A DNA stretch of 64,000 nucleotides, taken from the NCBI RefSeq assembly GCF_029395475.1, contig NZ_CP113917.1, positions 620,001 to 684,000 of the forward strand, in the 5' to 3' direction. The notes below the pieces were generated by a model. The model had not been told where the DNA came from. It worked only from the letters and a program-made list of their open reading frames with translations, and made no database searches. Both the position numbers and the translations under genes were made by a program. This DNA is from Bifidobacterium sp. ESL0775 (GTDB taxonomy: Bacteria; Actinomycetota; Actinomycetes; Actinomycetales; Bifidobacteriaceae). How positions within the stretch are numbered: the stretch's first letter is position 1; every line of letters starts with the position of its first letter. Below, piece after piece: positions 35,624-44,182 of this stretch.

Positions 35624-38304
35624 CTTTTAGAGATCTCTCGATAGAGTCTGAGTACCGAACGACCGATAATGACCTAATAACAAGGTTTTATAAACCGGTT
35701 TTATCGCAAACTGTACTCTATCGCCGAGTCTCTGCATATTTTTCTTTAGCGGGTTTGTCTCTGGCTTCAGCAGGTTTGGATCAGCTTCTTAACAACGGAG
35801 GTCGGTGCAAATTCGTTTTCTCTCAAGATATTTCAGAACAAGATTTTGACAGGATTCATGCCGGATATCATTATCGTGACTTAATTGAAAAGCGTCTGCT
35901 TGATAGTGGTTTAAACGATGAAGAATTAAAGCAGCAGCTTGGGATTCTAGCTTTTATGATTGCCGAGAACAGAGCTGATGTCAAAGTGGCTTTCATGAGG
36001 AAAGCCGACGGGATTTTTCACGATAAGTTTGGCTTGTTCACTGATGGAGTGGGCAATCGGATTTTTTTCAATGGGTCGGCAAACGAATCCTTAGGCGGTC
36101 TTCAATCCAATTACGAATCGATTTCGGTTGATATCGATTGGGATATGAGCTCAAGGGTTCAAAAGAGAATCGAAGAAAACGATAATAGATTTGAGCGTAT
36201 ATGGCACGATGATGAAGTCGGGTTACATGTTGTTTCGGCGAATTCAATTGTTTATGAATATATTAAAGATTTTCAGAAATATGTTGATTTTCCAAAGGAA
36301 ACGAAGATAATGCAGCAGAAAATGACTATGCTTCCTGACGATTTCTCTGGATGGGCAGTGGAATTAAAGGATGGGAAAATTCTTTTTGAGGATAAAACCA
36401 AAGAGCAACTTTCCGAAAGGAATAGGCATTTAAGGATAGATGGCGATTGGACAGGAAAATATTTTCAACATCATTCGCATTTTCTCAAAGAAGATCTTGT
36501 TTATTCTCTTGTTGACAAGTTCATCAAGCAATTGTCACATGAAGCGGACAAAAGAAACGTCTCTCTTTATGTAGATTCCGAGATTCTTGAAAATAATGCT
36601 GAGGAACGCTATTCGATAGAGAAATATAAGGATTTAGGATTCTCGCTCAAAAATAATTCGCCGCAGTTCAATGATGAGTTTCGGGCTTTTGCGCAGGTTG
36701 TTAGTGAAAGCGTCGAGCGACCTCTGAAACCATTACATATGAAAGCGGCATTCTATATGTATAAATTGGCGAAGGCCGCGAATTTTTCTGTTCCTGGTGC
36801 CGGTAAAACCGCTATGATTCTAGGAGTCTTTGCTTACCTCAACAGCAATAAAACGGCTAATGAAGAATTTGCTAACCGTATCTTGGTAATCTCGCCTATT
36901 AACGCGTTTGGCTCTTGGCAGGAAGAATTTAAGAAAACCTTTGGAGCAAAAAAGAAGATTAAACATTTGATTAACGTTCAAGCTCCTCAATTCGATGGTG
37001 ATTTGCGGAGAAATTGGACTGTTTCGAATCTGGTTCTAGTGAACTATGAATCGCTTGTGAAATATAAAGAACAATTAGAAGAATTGGTAGATGCTGATAC
37101 TTTGGTTGTTTTTGATGAGGTTCACAGAATTAAGGGCATTAATGGAGTTCGTGCTAAAGCGGCTTCTCATATCTGTGATAAGGCAAAATTCAGGTTTGTG
37201 CTGACTGGAACACCTATACCCAATTCATATCGGGATATTTATAATTTCTTGCATATTTTATATACCAAAGAATACGATGCCTTCTTCGGGTGGGGCGTTC
37301 CGGCGCTTTCAAATCCAAATGCTTATATGGTTCAACAAATTAACGAAAAAATGTACCCATTTTTCTGGAGAACGAATAAGGAGGACTTGGGCGTTCCCCC
37401 AGCAGATCCTGATATATTCCGTGTTGCCGAGGCTTCTGATGAACAATTGGATTTGGCCCTGTCTATTTGGAGTAATGAGAAATCGAGTCTTGCTAAATTG
37501 ATTCGGCTTATGCAGGTCTCAACTAATCCGGCGTTACTCAATAAAAAAATAGACTATTCCTCATTCGGATTCGATGATGATGAGGACACCGAAACAGAGA
37601 TGGCAAAGAAAGATTTTGCCATCGCTTTGGACGCGCAGGACTCGGATTCACCGATTAAAGGAGTTAAACAATATTCTGATTTTGATTTATCTCATATGAT
37701 TTCCCCAAAGTTCGAGACAGGAATCGCTACAGTCGAGCAATTAGTTTCCGAAGGCAAGAAAGTTGTTGTTTGGGGATTATTCGTTGACACGCTTAGAAAA
37801 ATTTATGATCGACTTTCTTCTGATGGGATTTCCTCCGCACTTGTCTATGGGCAGACCCCTGTCGATAAACGCGGGGACCAGTTGTCCCGATTTATGGATA
37901 AGAAATCGAATATTAATGTTTTGATTTCCAATCCGCAGACATTGGGAGAGTCGATTTCTTTGCAGAGTGTTGTTCATGACGCAGTCTACTTTGAATTCAA
38001 CTTTAATTTGACTTTTATGCTTCAGTCGCGTGATCGTATCCATCGCCTTGGACTTCCAGATAACCAGTACACAAGATATTACATTTGCGAAACGCATAAT
38101 AATCCTTCTGAATATGGATTTATTGATCATAAGATTTATACAAGGCTGAAGCGTAAAGAAAAAGTTATGCGTGATGCAATAGACGGAGATGTGTTGAAGC
38201 CGGAAATTTCAGACGACTTGCTAGCTGAAGTACGAGAGATTATAGATTCTGAGCGTAGAAGAATCGTGGAACTGCAGAAGGACAGAATTTCCAAGAACTT
38301 CTAA
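35620..38304 (+). CDS. Phospholipase D-like nuclease fused to SNF2-type helicase
   Basis: An 894-residue protein. Residues about 20-180 are a PLD-like nuclease half-site: HDKFGLF (His 134, Lys 136) followed by NGSANES (about 151), the HxK-(x)n-GSxN pattern used by restriction enzymes such as R.NgoFVII/BfiI. Residues about 370-870 are a superfamily 2 SNF2-type motor: Walker A VPGAGKT (about 391), DEVH box (about 499), motif III LTGTPIPNSYRDIYNFL (about 527), motifs V-VI NPQTLGESISLQ and QSRDRIHRLGL (about 802). By architecture it is a DNA translocase with its own nuclease, the likely restriction effector acting with the methyltransferase. Such PLD nucleases act as dimers, as only one HKD copy is present. 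Confidence 0.85.
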   Translation: MTFRDLSIESEYRTTDNDLITRFYKPVLSQTVLYRRVSAYFSLAGLSLASAGLDQLLNNGGRCKFVFSQDISEQDFDRIHAGYHYRDLIEKRLLDSGLNDEELKQQLGILAFMIAENRADVKVAFMRKADGIFHDKFGLFTDGVGNRIFFNGSANESLGGLQSNYESISVDIDWDMSSRVQKRIEENDNRFERIWHDDEVGLHVVSANSIVYEYIKDFQKYVDFPKETKIMQQKMTMLPDDFSGWAVELKDGKILFEDKTKEQLSERNRHLRIDGDWTGKYFQHHSHFLKEDLVYSLVDKFIKQLSHEADKRNVSLYVDSEILENNAEERYSIEKYKDLGFSLKNNSPQFNDEFRAFAQVVSESVERPLKPLHMKAAFYMYKLAKAANFSVPGAGKTAMILGVFAYLNSNKTANEEFANRILVISPINAFGSWQEEFKKTFGAKKKIKHLINVQAPQFDGDLRRNWTVSNLVLVNYESLVKYKEQLEELVDADTLVVFDEVHRIKGINGVRAKAASHICDKAKFRFVLTGTPIPNSYRDIYNFLHILYTKEYDAFFGWGVPALSNPNAYMVQQINEKMYPFFWRTNKEDLGVPPADPDIFRVAEASDEQLDLALSIWSNEKSSLAKLIRLMQVSTNPALLNKKIDYSSFGFDDDEDTETEMAKKDFAIALDAQDSDSPIKGVKQYSDFDLSHMISPKFETGIATVEQLVSEGKKVVVWGLFVDTLRKIYDRLSSDGISSALVYGQTPVDKRGDQLSRFMDKKSNINVLISNPQTLGESISLQSVVHDAVYFEFNFNLTFMLQSRDRIHRLGLPDNQYTRYYICETHNNPSEYGFIDHKIYTRLKRKEKVMRDAIDGDVLKPEISDDLLAEVREIIDSERRRIVELQKDRISKNF

Positions 38305-38385
38305 GACAGTACGGAATTACTCGAGCATAGTTGAATTAGCTCTTGGGCTACGTTGAGATTTTCTACTCATATGGGAAAGAAGCTT

Positions 38386-38604
38386 ATGATGACCTTAAAA
38401 GCAGCTGAGCTTGATCGGATTTTTGATAAGGGCGACGAAAGCATCTTGGACTATGCTGATATGAGTACTTTGCGTAAACTTAACAAAGACGAGAACAAGC
38501 AGGAGGACGTTGAACCTGCAAATCATCGAATGATCTGCTGAGATTCTAAAGGCGCGAGGCTATACGTGTAGGACCGTCGTCAGATGGCTATCAAAGCTGA
38601 TTAA
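38386..38604 (+). pseudogene. Decayed CopG/BrnA-type antitoxin
   Basis: The intact start (MTLKAAELDRIFDKGDESIL, then DYADMSTLRK) matches the common N-terminus of a CopG-family antitoxin group. The first stop falls at 38539-38541. In the same frame beyond the stop, the sequence still reads like the family's C-terminal ribbon-helix-helix (DSKGARLYV, stop, DRRQMAIKAD) to a third stop at 38602. Two internal stops therefore break a once-complete gene of about 72 codons. No cognate BrnT/RelE toxin is next to it. It marks the right end of the AT-rich island. Confidence 0.6.
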
Positions 38605-38622
38605 GGGCTATTGATAACCCGT

Positions 38623-39819
38623 TTATTGCTCCATCAGCCAATCAAGCGCGTAAACCTGTTGGATGCCGTTGTGGCTGGTGGGGCGGTCGTCGTCGAGGGT
38701 GATAAGCGTTTTGGGGTAGTTGTCGTCTAGGGTGCGGAACGACGAGAGCTCGCGTTCCAGCGTTTTGGGGTCGCGTACCGATTCGGCGACTTGGTAGTAG
38801 GCTGGGCCATTTGCGCCGTTAGTGACGAAATCGATTTCGCCTCCTGCACCTTGGCCGACGTACACCGTTCCTGCTCGGCGTTTGAGTTCGAGGAACACGA
38901 TGTTTTCCAGTATTCTGCCGGTGTCTCGCACGTTTCCTGAAACAAGTATGCGGCGCAAGCCCATATCCACAGCGTAGTATTTGCGCTCCTGTTTGAGAAG
39001 GCGTTTGCCTTTCACATCGTAGCGCTGTGCCGGGTAAAGAATGAACGCGGAACACAGCGCATCCAGCAGATTCGCCACCGTCGGAGCCGAGATGCGCGTG
39101 CCGGTAGAGGTCATCGTATCGCTGATGGTCTTGGCCGCGGTGAGGTTGCCGATATTGTCGAACATGAAGCGCGTGACGGCTTCCACCGCTCCTGCGCGCG
39201 AGCCTCCAAGGCGCTGCGACACGTCTTTGATGAGGATAGTGTTGAGGATGCCTTCCAGATAATCGTGGATGAGTGTGTCGTCCCCGTCAAATTCCGTGGT
39301 CGCGGGGAAGGAACCGTCATGGATGTAGCGTGACCAGGTGCGCTGTATCGATTCGTCGTTCGGAGCTGCAGAACGATATTCAGCGAAGGAAAGCGGCATA
39401 ACCGGTATTTCGACGTATCGGCCTGAAATCAATGTGGCCAGTGTGCCGCTGAGCAGCGTCGCGTTTGAACCCGTGACATACAGGTCGATATTTGAGTGGG
39501 TCTGCAGGCTATCAAGAACTTTCTGGAAATCCGGCACATTTTGGATTTCGTCAAGCATCACATAGTGCATGCCCTTGCTTTGACAACGATTGATGATGAA
39601 TTCATGAAGCCGGTGGTAATCAAGCAGAGGCTCGTTTTCGAGACGTTCCAAATTGATTGAGATGATATGGTCCTGTGGCACGCCGGTTTCGGTAAGTCGA
39701 TTACTGAAAAGCTCCAGAATGGTTGATTTGCCGCAACGTCGCACGCCGGTGACCACTTTGATGACAGACTTGTCTTTCCATTGCTCCAAATGGTGGAGAT
39801 ATTGCGGCCTATCAATCAT
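38623..39819 (-). CDS. AAA+ ATPase with DUF4143 domain
   Basis: A 398-residue protein. Walker A TGVRRCGKSTIL at about 23-34, Walker B HYVMLDEIQN at about 80, sensor region DLYVTGSNATLLSG, then the C-terminal DUF4143 domain (about 200-390, including the nuclease-like segment GQGAGGEIDFV). This is a widespread ATPase family of unknown job, often in accessory regions. GC content is intermediate between island and host. Three palindromes with 40-base spacing lie directly upstream of the ATG at 39819. Confidence 0.88.
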   Translation of the reverse strand: MIDRPQYLHHLEQWKDKSVIKVVTGVRRCGKSTILELFSNRLTETGVPQDHIISINLERLENEPLLDYHRLHEFIINRCQSKGMHYVMLDEIQNVPDFQKVLDSLQTHSNIDLYVTGSNATLLSGTLATLISGRYVEIPVMPLSFAEYRSAAPNDESIQRTWSRYIHDGSFPATTEFDGDDTLIHDYLEGILNTILIKDVSQRLGGSRAGAVEAVTRFMFDNIGNLTAAKTISDTMTSTGTRISAPTVANLLDALCSAFILYPAQRYDVKGKRLLKQERKYYAVDMGLRRILVSGNVRDTGRILENIVFLELKRRAGTVYVGQGAGGEIDFVTNGANGPAYYQVAESVRDPKTLERELSSFRTLDDNYPKTLITLDDDRPTSHNGIQQVYALDWLMEQ

Positions 39820-39833
39820 GGTTCCTCGGATAT

Positions 39834-39946
39834 ATAAGTTGAAAAGTATTTTTTAACTTCTTATAAAAATATACCAAGTTGAAAAATGATTTTCAACTTG
39901 GTAGAAAAATGCGATAAGTTGAAAAGTATTTTTTAACTTACCGCAT
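39834..39946. repeat. Three palindromic repeats at exact 40-base spacing
   Basis: The core AAGTTGAAAA...AACTT occurs at 39836, 39876 and 39916, exactly 40 bases apart. Copies 1 and 3 share an identical 26-base block (39834-39859 and 39914-39939). Copy 2 is a perfect 14-bp inverted repeat (39872-39885 with 39890-39903). They fill the gap between the ATPase gene start and the oxidoreductase gene end. Regular phasing suggests binding of a multimeric DNA-binding protein or iteron-like function. Confidence 0.75.
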
Positions 39947-39949
39947 TTT
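39906..39949 (-). terminator. Terminator of the Gfo/Idh/MocA gene (third repeat)
   Basis: The outermost repeat is extended by AAAATGCG/CGCATTTT. Read on the minus strand, the stem ends in CGCATTTTT, 15 bases past the oxidoreductase stop, so this copy may double as an intrinsic terminator. Confidence 0.5.
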
Positions 39950-39964
39950 GGGAATCGCATAGAT

Positions 39965-41020
39965 TTACTCGAACGGATACTTGAGGCCCCACTTGCCGCG
40001 GATCTGGTCCATGAGCTTCATGATGCGCAGGGTGTCGGCGTGCGGCATTTCCCCGCATTCGGTTTTGCCGTCGAGGATTGCGTTGGCAGAGGCGGCAACC
40101 TCGTACTCGTAGCCGGTGAGCTGGGCGGGAATGTCGACGTGGCGGGTGAGTTTGTGGTCGAGATCGTAGAGGTCGACGCCTTCGATATTGTTGATGTTCT
40201 GGCAGACCATATAGCCCTTCGTGCCCCAGATGGCGCCGGAGCGGTCCGAGGCGCACATCATCGAAGCGGTGGCCGTGGCCATCACACCGTCGTCATAACG
40301 CAAGGTGATGGAATCGGTGGCGTCCACGCCGGTTTCGTAGGGGACCATGGAGGTCTCGATATCCGAGATCTTGCGGTCGCTGGTGTCCGCGCCAAGCGCC
40401 ATGTCGAAGAAATTCAGCGGATAAACGCCGACATCAAGCAGGGCTCCGCCGGCCATCGCCGGGTCGGTCATGCGGGCCTTGTGGGTGGTGGGGTAGCAGA
40501 GGTTGGCCGTTGCGGCTTGCACTTCGCCGATCTCGCCGGACTTGATGAGGTCGTCGACGATGCCACGCGACGGCATGTAGCGCGTCCAGATGGCCTCGGT
40601 GCACAGCAGGCCGCTTTCTTCGGCGACATCAAGCAATTGCTGCGCCTGCGCGGTATTGGCGGTAAACGACTTCTCGACCAGGATGTTCTTACCGGCCTTG
40701 AGGCACGCGATGCCCTGTTCGGCGTGCAGCGCGTGAGGGGTGGCGATATAGACGAGATCGACCTTTGGATCGGCCAGCAGCTCGTCGTAGGAGCCGTAAG
40801 AGACGTCGAATCCATATTTTTCGGCAAAATCGGCCGCGCGGTCGGCGTCGCGCGCGGCGACGGCGTAAGGCTCGATCAAGCTGCTATAGCGCGAATCGCC
40901 GGCCATCTCCACCAGCGTGTTCGCCATGCTTTTGGCGATGCCGCCCGCTCCCAGAATCGCGACATTGACCTTGAGGCCCTGTTCCTCCGCTTCGGCGCGT
41001 TTGCCATTCAGTCTGCTCAT
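39965..41020 (-). CDS. Gfo/Idh/MocA-family oxidoreductase
   Basis: A 351-residue NAD(P)-dependent dehydrogenase of sugars or sugar derivatives. N-terminal Rossmann motif VAILGAGGIAKSMANTL (about 19), the EKSF segment with catalytic Lys (LVEKSFTAN, about 113), and the C-terminal beta-sheet domain with substrate His/Asp (GGALLDVGVYPLNF). AGAAAGGA precedes ATG 41020 on the minus strand. Composition is host-like; likely a resident chromosomal gene between island parts. Confidence 0.9.
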   Translation of the reverse strand: MSRLNGKRAEAEEQGLKVNVAILGAGGIAKSMANTLVEMAGDSRYSSLIEPYAVAARDADRAADFAEKYGFDVSYGSYDELLADPKVDLVYIATPHALHAEQGIACLKAGKNILVEKSFTANTAQAQQLLDVAEESGLLCTEAIWTRYMPSRGIVDDLIKSGEIGEVQAATANLCYPTTHKARMTDPAMAGGALLDVGVYPLNFFDMALGADTSDRKISDIETSMVPYETGVDATDSITLRYDDGVMATATASMMCASDRSGAIWGTKGYMVCQNINNIEGVDLYDLDHKLTRHVDIPAQLTGYEYEVAASANAILDGKTECGEMPHADTLRIMKLMDQIRGKWGLKYPFE

Positions 41021-41135
41021 GGAAGTCCTTTCTCACATGAATTGCATTCCCAACACCTTCATTCTAAAGTCCAGCGTGCCATAGCACCGAATTGATGTTC
41101 CTGTATTTGTCGCCGACTGAAAGTGAAATGGGGAT

Positions 41136-41756
41136 GTGGCACGGCTAACGATAAAGACGAGAACGGATATTCCTTCTGTACAACAAAACAATCCAGACGA
41201 TGGAGATTGCTCCGTCGATAACAATGCCGGAATAGCTACGGCGAAAAGTCACAAAACTAAACGCAAAGCCAAACGCAAGACCAAAGTCGGGTCGTCTTCG
41301 AAGACTCCCGAAAAATACGAGCGCGGCACTCGCAGCTATACGATGTCGCATATCCGCAGCAAGAACACGAAGATCGAGGTGCTGGTGCGGTCCTATCTTT
41401 TTCGTCGTGGGTTGCGGTTCCGCAAGAACGACAAGCGCTATCCGGGCCACCCGGATGTGGTGCTGCCCAAGTGGCACACGATCGTGTTCGTCAACGGCTG
41501 CTTCTGGCACATGCATGAGGGCTGTGACGAATACAGCCTGCCTAAATCCAACGTCGAATTCTGGACCGCGAAATTGGTGCGTAACCACGACCGTGACATC
41601 CGCCAACACGCCGAACTCGAGTCCGCTGGCTGGAAGGTCCTCGTTGTCTGGGAATGCGAGCTGAGCAAGGCCCGACGCGGGCAGACCCTCGATCGTCTTT
41701 ATCGTGAGATCGTGGGAGAAGATGAGTCTGGGCTGGCTACGTTAACTGCTGACTAA
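41136..41756 (+). CDS. vsr: Very short patch repair (Vsr) endonuclease
   Basis: Vsr nicks T:G mismatches created when 5-methylcytosine deaminates, protecting methylated sites. The fold is clear: SHIRSKNTKIEVLVRSYLFR (about 70), RFRKNDKRYPGHPDVVLPKW with the catalytic Asp, VFVNGCFWHMHEGC with Zn/metal-binding residues, FWTAKLVRNHDRDIR, and KVLVVWECEL. Residues 1 to about 65 are a Lys/Arg-rich tail, so the true start could be later than the GTG at 41136. It is 7 kb from the C5 methyltransferase, the enzyme type it usually accompanies. Confidence 0.9.
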   Translation: MARLTIKTRTDIPSVQQNNPDDGDCSVDNNAGIATAKSHKTKRKAKRKTKVGSSSKTPEKYERGTRSYTMSHIRSKNTKIEVLVRSYLFRRGLRFRKNDKRYPGHPDVVLPKWHTIVFVNGCFWHMHEGCDEYSLPKSNVEFWTAKLVRNHDRDIRQHAELESAGWKVLVVWECELSKARRGQTLDRLYREIVGEDESGLATLTAD

Positions 41757-41787
41757 TAATCAATCAGAAAATAGCTGTCGCTCCTTG

Positions 41788-42561
41788 TTATTGCAATGCT
41801 TCGAGCTGTTTCCTGGCCTTGTGTAATTTGACGAAGATTTCGTTGCGTTTTGTGCCGTCTTTCGCCCGAGTGTGGTCGCCTTCGAGCTTGGTGATTTGGG
41901 CGGTGAGTTCGGCGATCGCCGCCTGTTTGGCGAGACGCGCGTCAAGGTCGCTGCCGTCGGAGTCGCCGAAAATGGCCTGTGCGCACAAGTTTTGCCATAC
42001 ATGGTCCAGCGTGTCGCCATTCACGCTCAGCGTCGCGTCCTTGGCTGCCTGCCAGTCACTGACATACGTTTGCGTCTGCGCCTCGCCCTGATGGCCTGCC
42101 CGAACCGGCAAGGTGCGCTGCACGGCGAAGGCGCATTGCCAATCACCGCTGCCTTTTCGCGCAGTGCCTCCGTCATATTCGACAGTGACGTTTGAGGTGT
42201 TGTCTCCCTTGGCGAGACTGGCGTCGCGCAGGCAGACGAACAGGATATTAGACGACGAACGCAGTTTGGCGATATGCTCCATCACCTCGACCGGCGCGCC
42301 GGGGCAGTTTTGCTTGATTCCCATCACCAGTATCTCCCGCACTTTCGCGCCCTGAGCGACACCGATGGTGTTTGGACGCAGCAGGGCCAGCATGGTGATC
42401 GAGTCGACATCGCCGACGAAACGTTGCTTGAGGCGGGCCGAAACCGGAGGTTTGAGATAAAACATCTGCTTGGGCAGCGTGCCTTTCGCCTCGGGTATCG
42501 CGCAGGTCTGAGGCAGTCCCAGCGAGATGGCGCTTACGGTTTCGCAATGTGCGACAGTCAT
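41788..42561 (-). CDS. DUF4391-like protein
   Basis: About 257 residues from ATG 42561 (AGAAAGG upstream on the minus strand; the frame opens 10 codons earlier). The core LPKQMFYLKPPVSARLKQRF then VGDVDSITMLALLRPNTIGV resembles DUF4391 proteins, which are often encoded beside helicase/methyltransferase restriction systems. The C-terminal 60 residues form a coiled-coil (LAKQAAIAELTAQITKLEGD). It converges with vsr; the stops are about 30 bases apart. Function unknown; a helper of the nearby restriction module is plausible. Confidence 0.6.
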   Translation of the reverse strand: MTVAHCETVSAISLGLPQTCAIPEAKGTLPKQMFYLKPPVSARLKQRFVGDVDSITMLALLRPNTIGVAQGAKVREILVMGIKQNCPGAPVEVMEHIAKLRSSSNILFVCLRDASLAKGDNTSNVTVEYDGGTARKGSGDWQCAFAVQRTLPVRAGHQGEAQTQTYVSDWQAAKDATLSVNGDTLDHVWQNLCAQAIFGDSDGSDLDARLAKQAAIAELTAQITKLEGDHTRAKDGTKRNEIFVKLHKARKQLEALQ

Positions 42562-42840
42562 TGTCGACCTTTCTTTTAGATGCCAGTGCATTCAAGCCTG
42601 TGATGTCCCATGTCGGCCGCCATTCGTGAAACTGCTGGAACGCAACCGTTCATGGGTACAGTATATCTGTGATGCCCGGAACGAAGCAGGAATAGGCCAG
42701 ATTCATCGCATCCGATTCCATGGCGGCCCGCATCGATCGTCTCGGTTATGCAATTGCGCTTGGTGCCTTGCTGCATGGCCCACGCCGTGGTCAAGGCTCT
42801 GCCGGAGACTACTGTGTGAACTTGAGAACAGGAAAGCCGA

Positions 42841-43872
42841 GTGAGTGCCATGGGTTTGAAGATCGAAGATGACGAGCGCAAGCTTTTTTCGAAGTGGACC
42901 GAGCTTGACGGCGACTTGGAAGGAAGCGACGAGTGTATAGCACGAACCGTCTTGGCCACGCGTCTGATGTTCGCCCGCGGCGACCGCTCCCGCACCGCCT
43001 ATTGGCAGGTGCCGGACGATATCGACGTCATCGCTGACATCCCCTACATCGACGATGGGACCCGGGCGCACAAGCTCGACGTGTACCTGCCGCACGATGT
43101 GGTGGTGCGCAGCGGCAAAACCGCCCCGGTCTATGTCGACATCCACGGTGGCGGCTTCATGTACGGCCACAAGGAACTCAACCGCAACTTCAACACGCAT
43201 TTGGCCGAGCTTGGTTTTGTGGTGTTCTCGCTCAACTACCGGGTGATGCCGGAAGGCGATTTTCTGGACCAGCTTGCCGACGCGGAAGCGGCGCTGGCTT
43301 GGATTCGCGACCATATCGACGACTATCCGGTCGATCCGCAATCGATTTTCCTGACCGGGGATTCCGCCGGCGGCACGTTGGCGTTGTATGCCACCGCCGT
43401 CGAACGCAGCCAGGAAATGGCGGACGCTTTGGGCGTCAACCGTTCCGGGCTGAATCTCAAAGGCACTACCCTGATTTCCGGCCTGTTCGACTTGAAACCC
43501 TACCTTGATGCGGTGGATGGGGTTGACGGCATCGATGAAAGCTCGCCGACCGACTCCATGATGGTCATCGCGCCGGTGTTCTTCAAGACCTTGAAGGAAC
43601 GGGGAGCCCAATGGGCCGACTTGGGCTATATGGCCGCTCACGTCGATTTCCCGCCGCTGTTCCTCAACACCAGCAACGACGATTTCCTGCAGGGTGACGC
43701 CATGAGGCTTGCGGCGGCGCTATGCGACGCGGGCCGCGACTTCGAGCTGCACGACCCTCATGCGCCCAAGGGCCAGACGCTGGGTCACGTCTATCCGGTG
43801 TGCATGACCTGGCTGCCGGAAAGCCAGGAGACATTGCGCCAGATCCGCGATTTCTCATACAACCTGCTTTGA
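42841..43872 (+). CDS. Alpha/beta hydrolase (HSL-type esterase)
   Basis: A 343-residue hydrolase with the oxyanion-hole motif DIHGGGFMYG (about 100), nucleophile elbow GDSAGGTLAL (about 173) and a C-terminal His region (GQTLGHVYPVCM). It likely hydrolyses short-chain esters; substrate unknown. It starts at GTG 42841 (AGGAAAG upstream) or ATG 42850. The 279-base gap before it (42562-42840) shows no other gene. Confidence 0.88.
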   Translation: MSAMGLKIEDDERKLFSKWTELDGDLEGSDECIARTVLATRLMFARGDRSRTAYWQVPDDIDVIADIPYIDDGTRAHKLDVYLPHDVVVRSGKTAPVYVDIHGGGFMYGHKELNRNFNTHLAELGFVVFSLNYRVMPEGDFLDQLADAEAALAWIRDHIDDYPVDPQSIFLTGDSAGGTLALYATAVERSQEMADALGVNRSGLNLKGTTLISGLFDLKPYLDAVDGVDGIDESSPTDSMMVIAPVFFKTLKERGAQWADLGYMAAHVDFPPLFLNTSNDDFLQGDAMRLAAALCDAGRDFELHDPHAPKGQTLGHVYPVCMTWLPESQETLRQIRDFSYNLL

Positions 43873-44072
43873 TTGATGTGGAATCAGCTGATTGACAAAC
43901 TGCTGGCGTTTGGTTGGCTGATGGAGTTTTTGGATACTTGCGCCATTGTTTCGTTGGTGACGGAAACATCCTGCGCTCCATGACTTACTGTCAAATGAAT
44001 GATGGGGAATAATAGACACCAGCCTCCCAAGCGTGGCGCAGGGCCAGGTTGCCGTGTACAATACGAGATGTT

Positions 44073-44145
44073 GCCCGGGTAGCTCAGGGGATAGAGCACC
44101 GCTCTCCTAAAGCGGGTGTCGTCAGTTCGAATCTGATTCCGGGCA
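44073..44145 (+). tRNA. tRNA-Arg (anticodon CCT)
   Basis: A 73-base cloverleaf: acceptor GCCCGGG paired with the 3' TCCGGGC and a discriminator A; D-arm AGCTCAGGGGATAGAGC; anticodon stem CCGCT/AGCGG with loop CTCCTAA, giving anticodon CCT; T-arm GTCAG-TTCGAAT-CTGAT. The CCA is not encoded. TTTT follows. Confidence 0.95.
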
Positions 44146-44182
44146 CTTTTTATGACGTCTGGTCTGGGGAAATGGAAACACA

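Noticed and set aside
32520..38304. BREX, DISARM or Dnd system
   Set aside because: The hallmark genes of those systems (pglZ-like phosphatase, DUF1998 drmB, dnd sulfur genes) are not seen in the cluster.
32275..38620. Prophage or integrative element with attachment sites
   Set aside because: No integrase, transposase, structural phage genes or flanking direct repeats were found; the only tRNA (44073) is 5 kb from the AT-rich core.
39834..39946. CRISPR-like array
   Set aside because: The repeats are palindromic and only about 14 bases separate the 26-base blocks, too short for spacers; no cas genes nearby.
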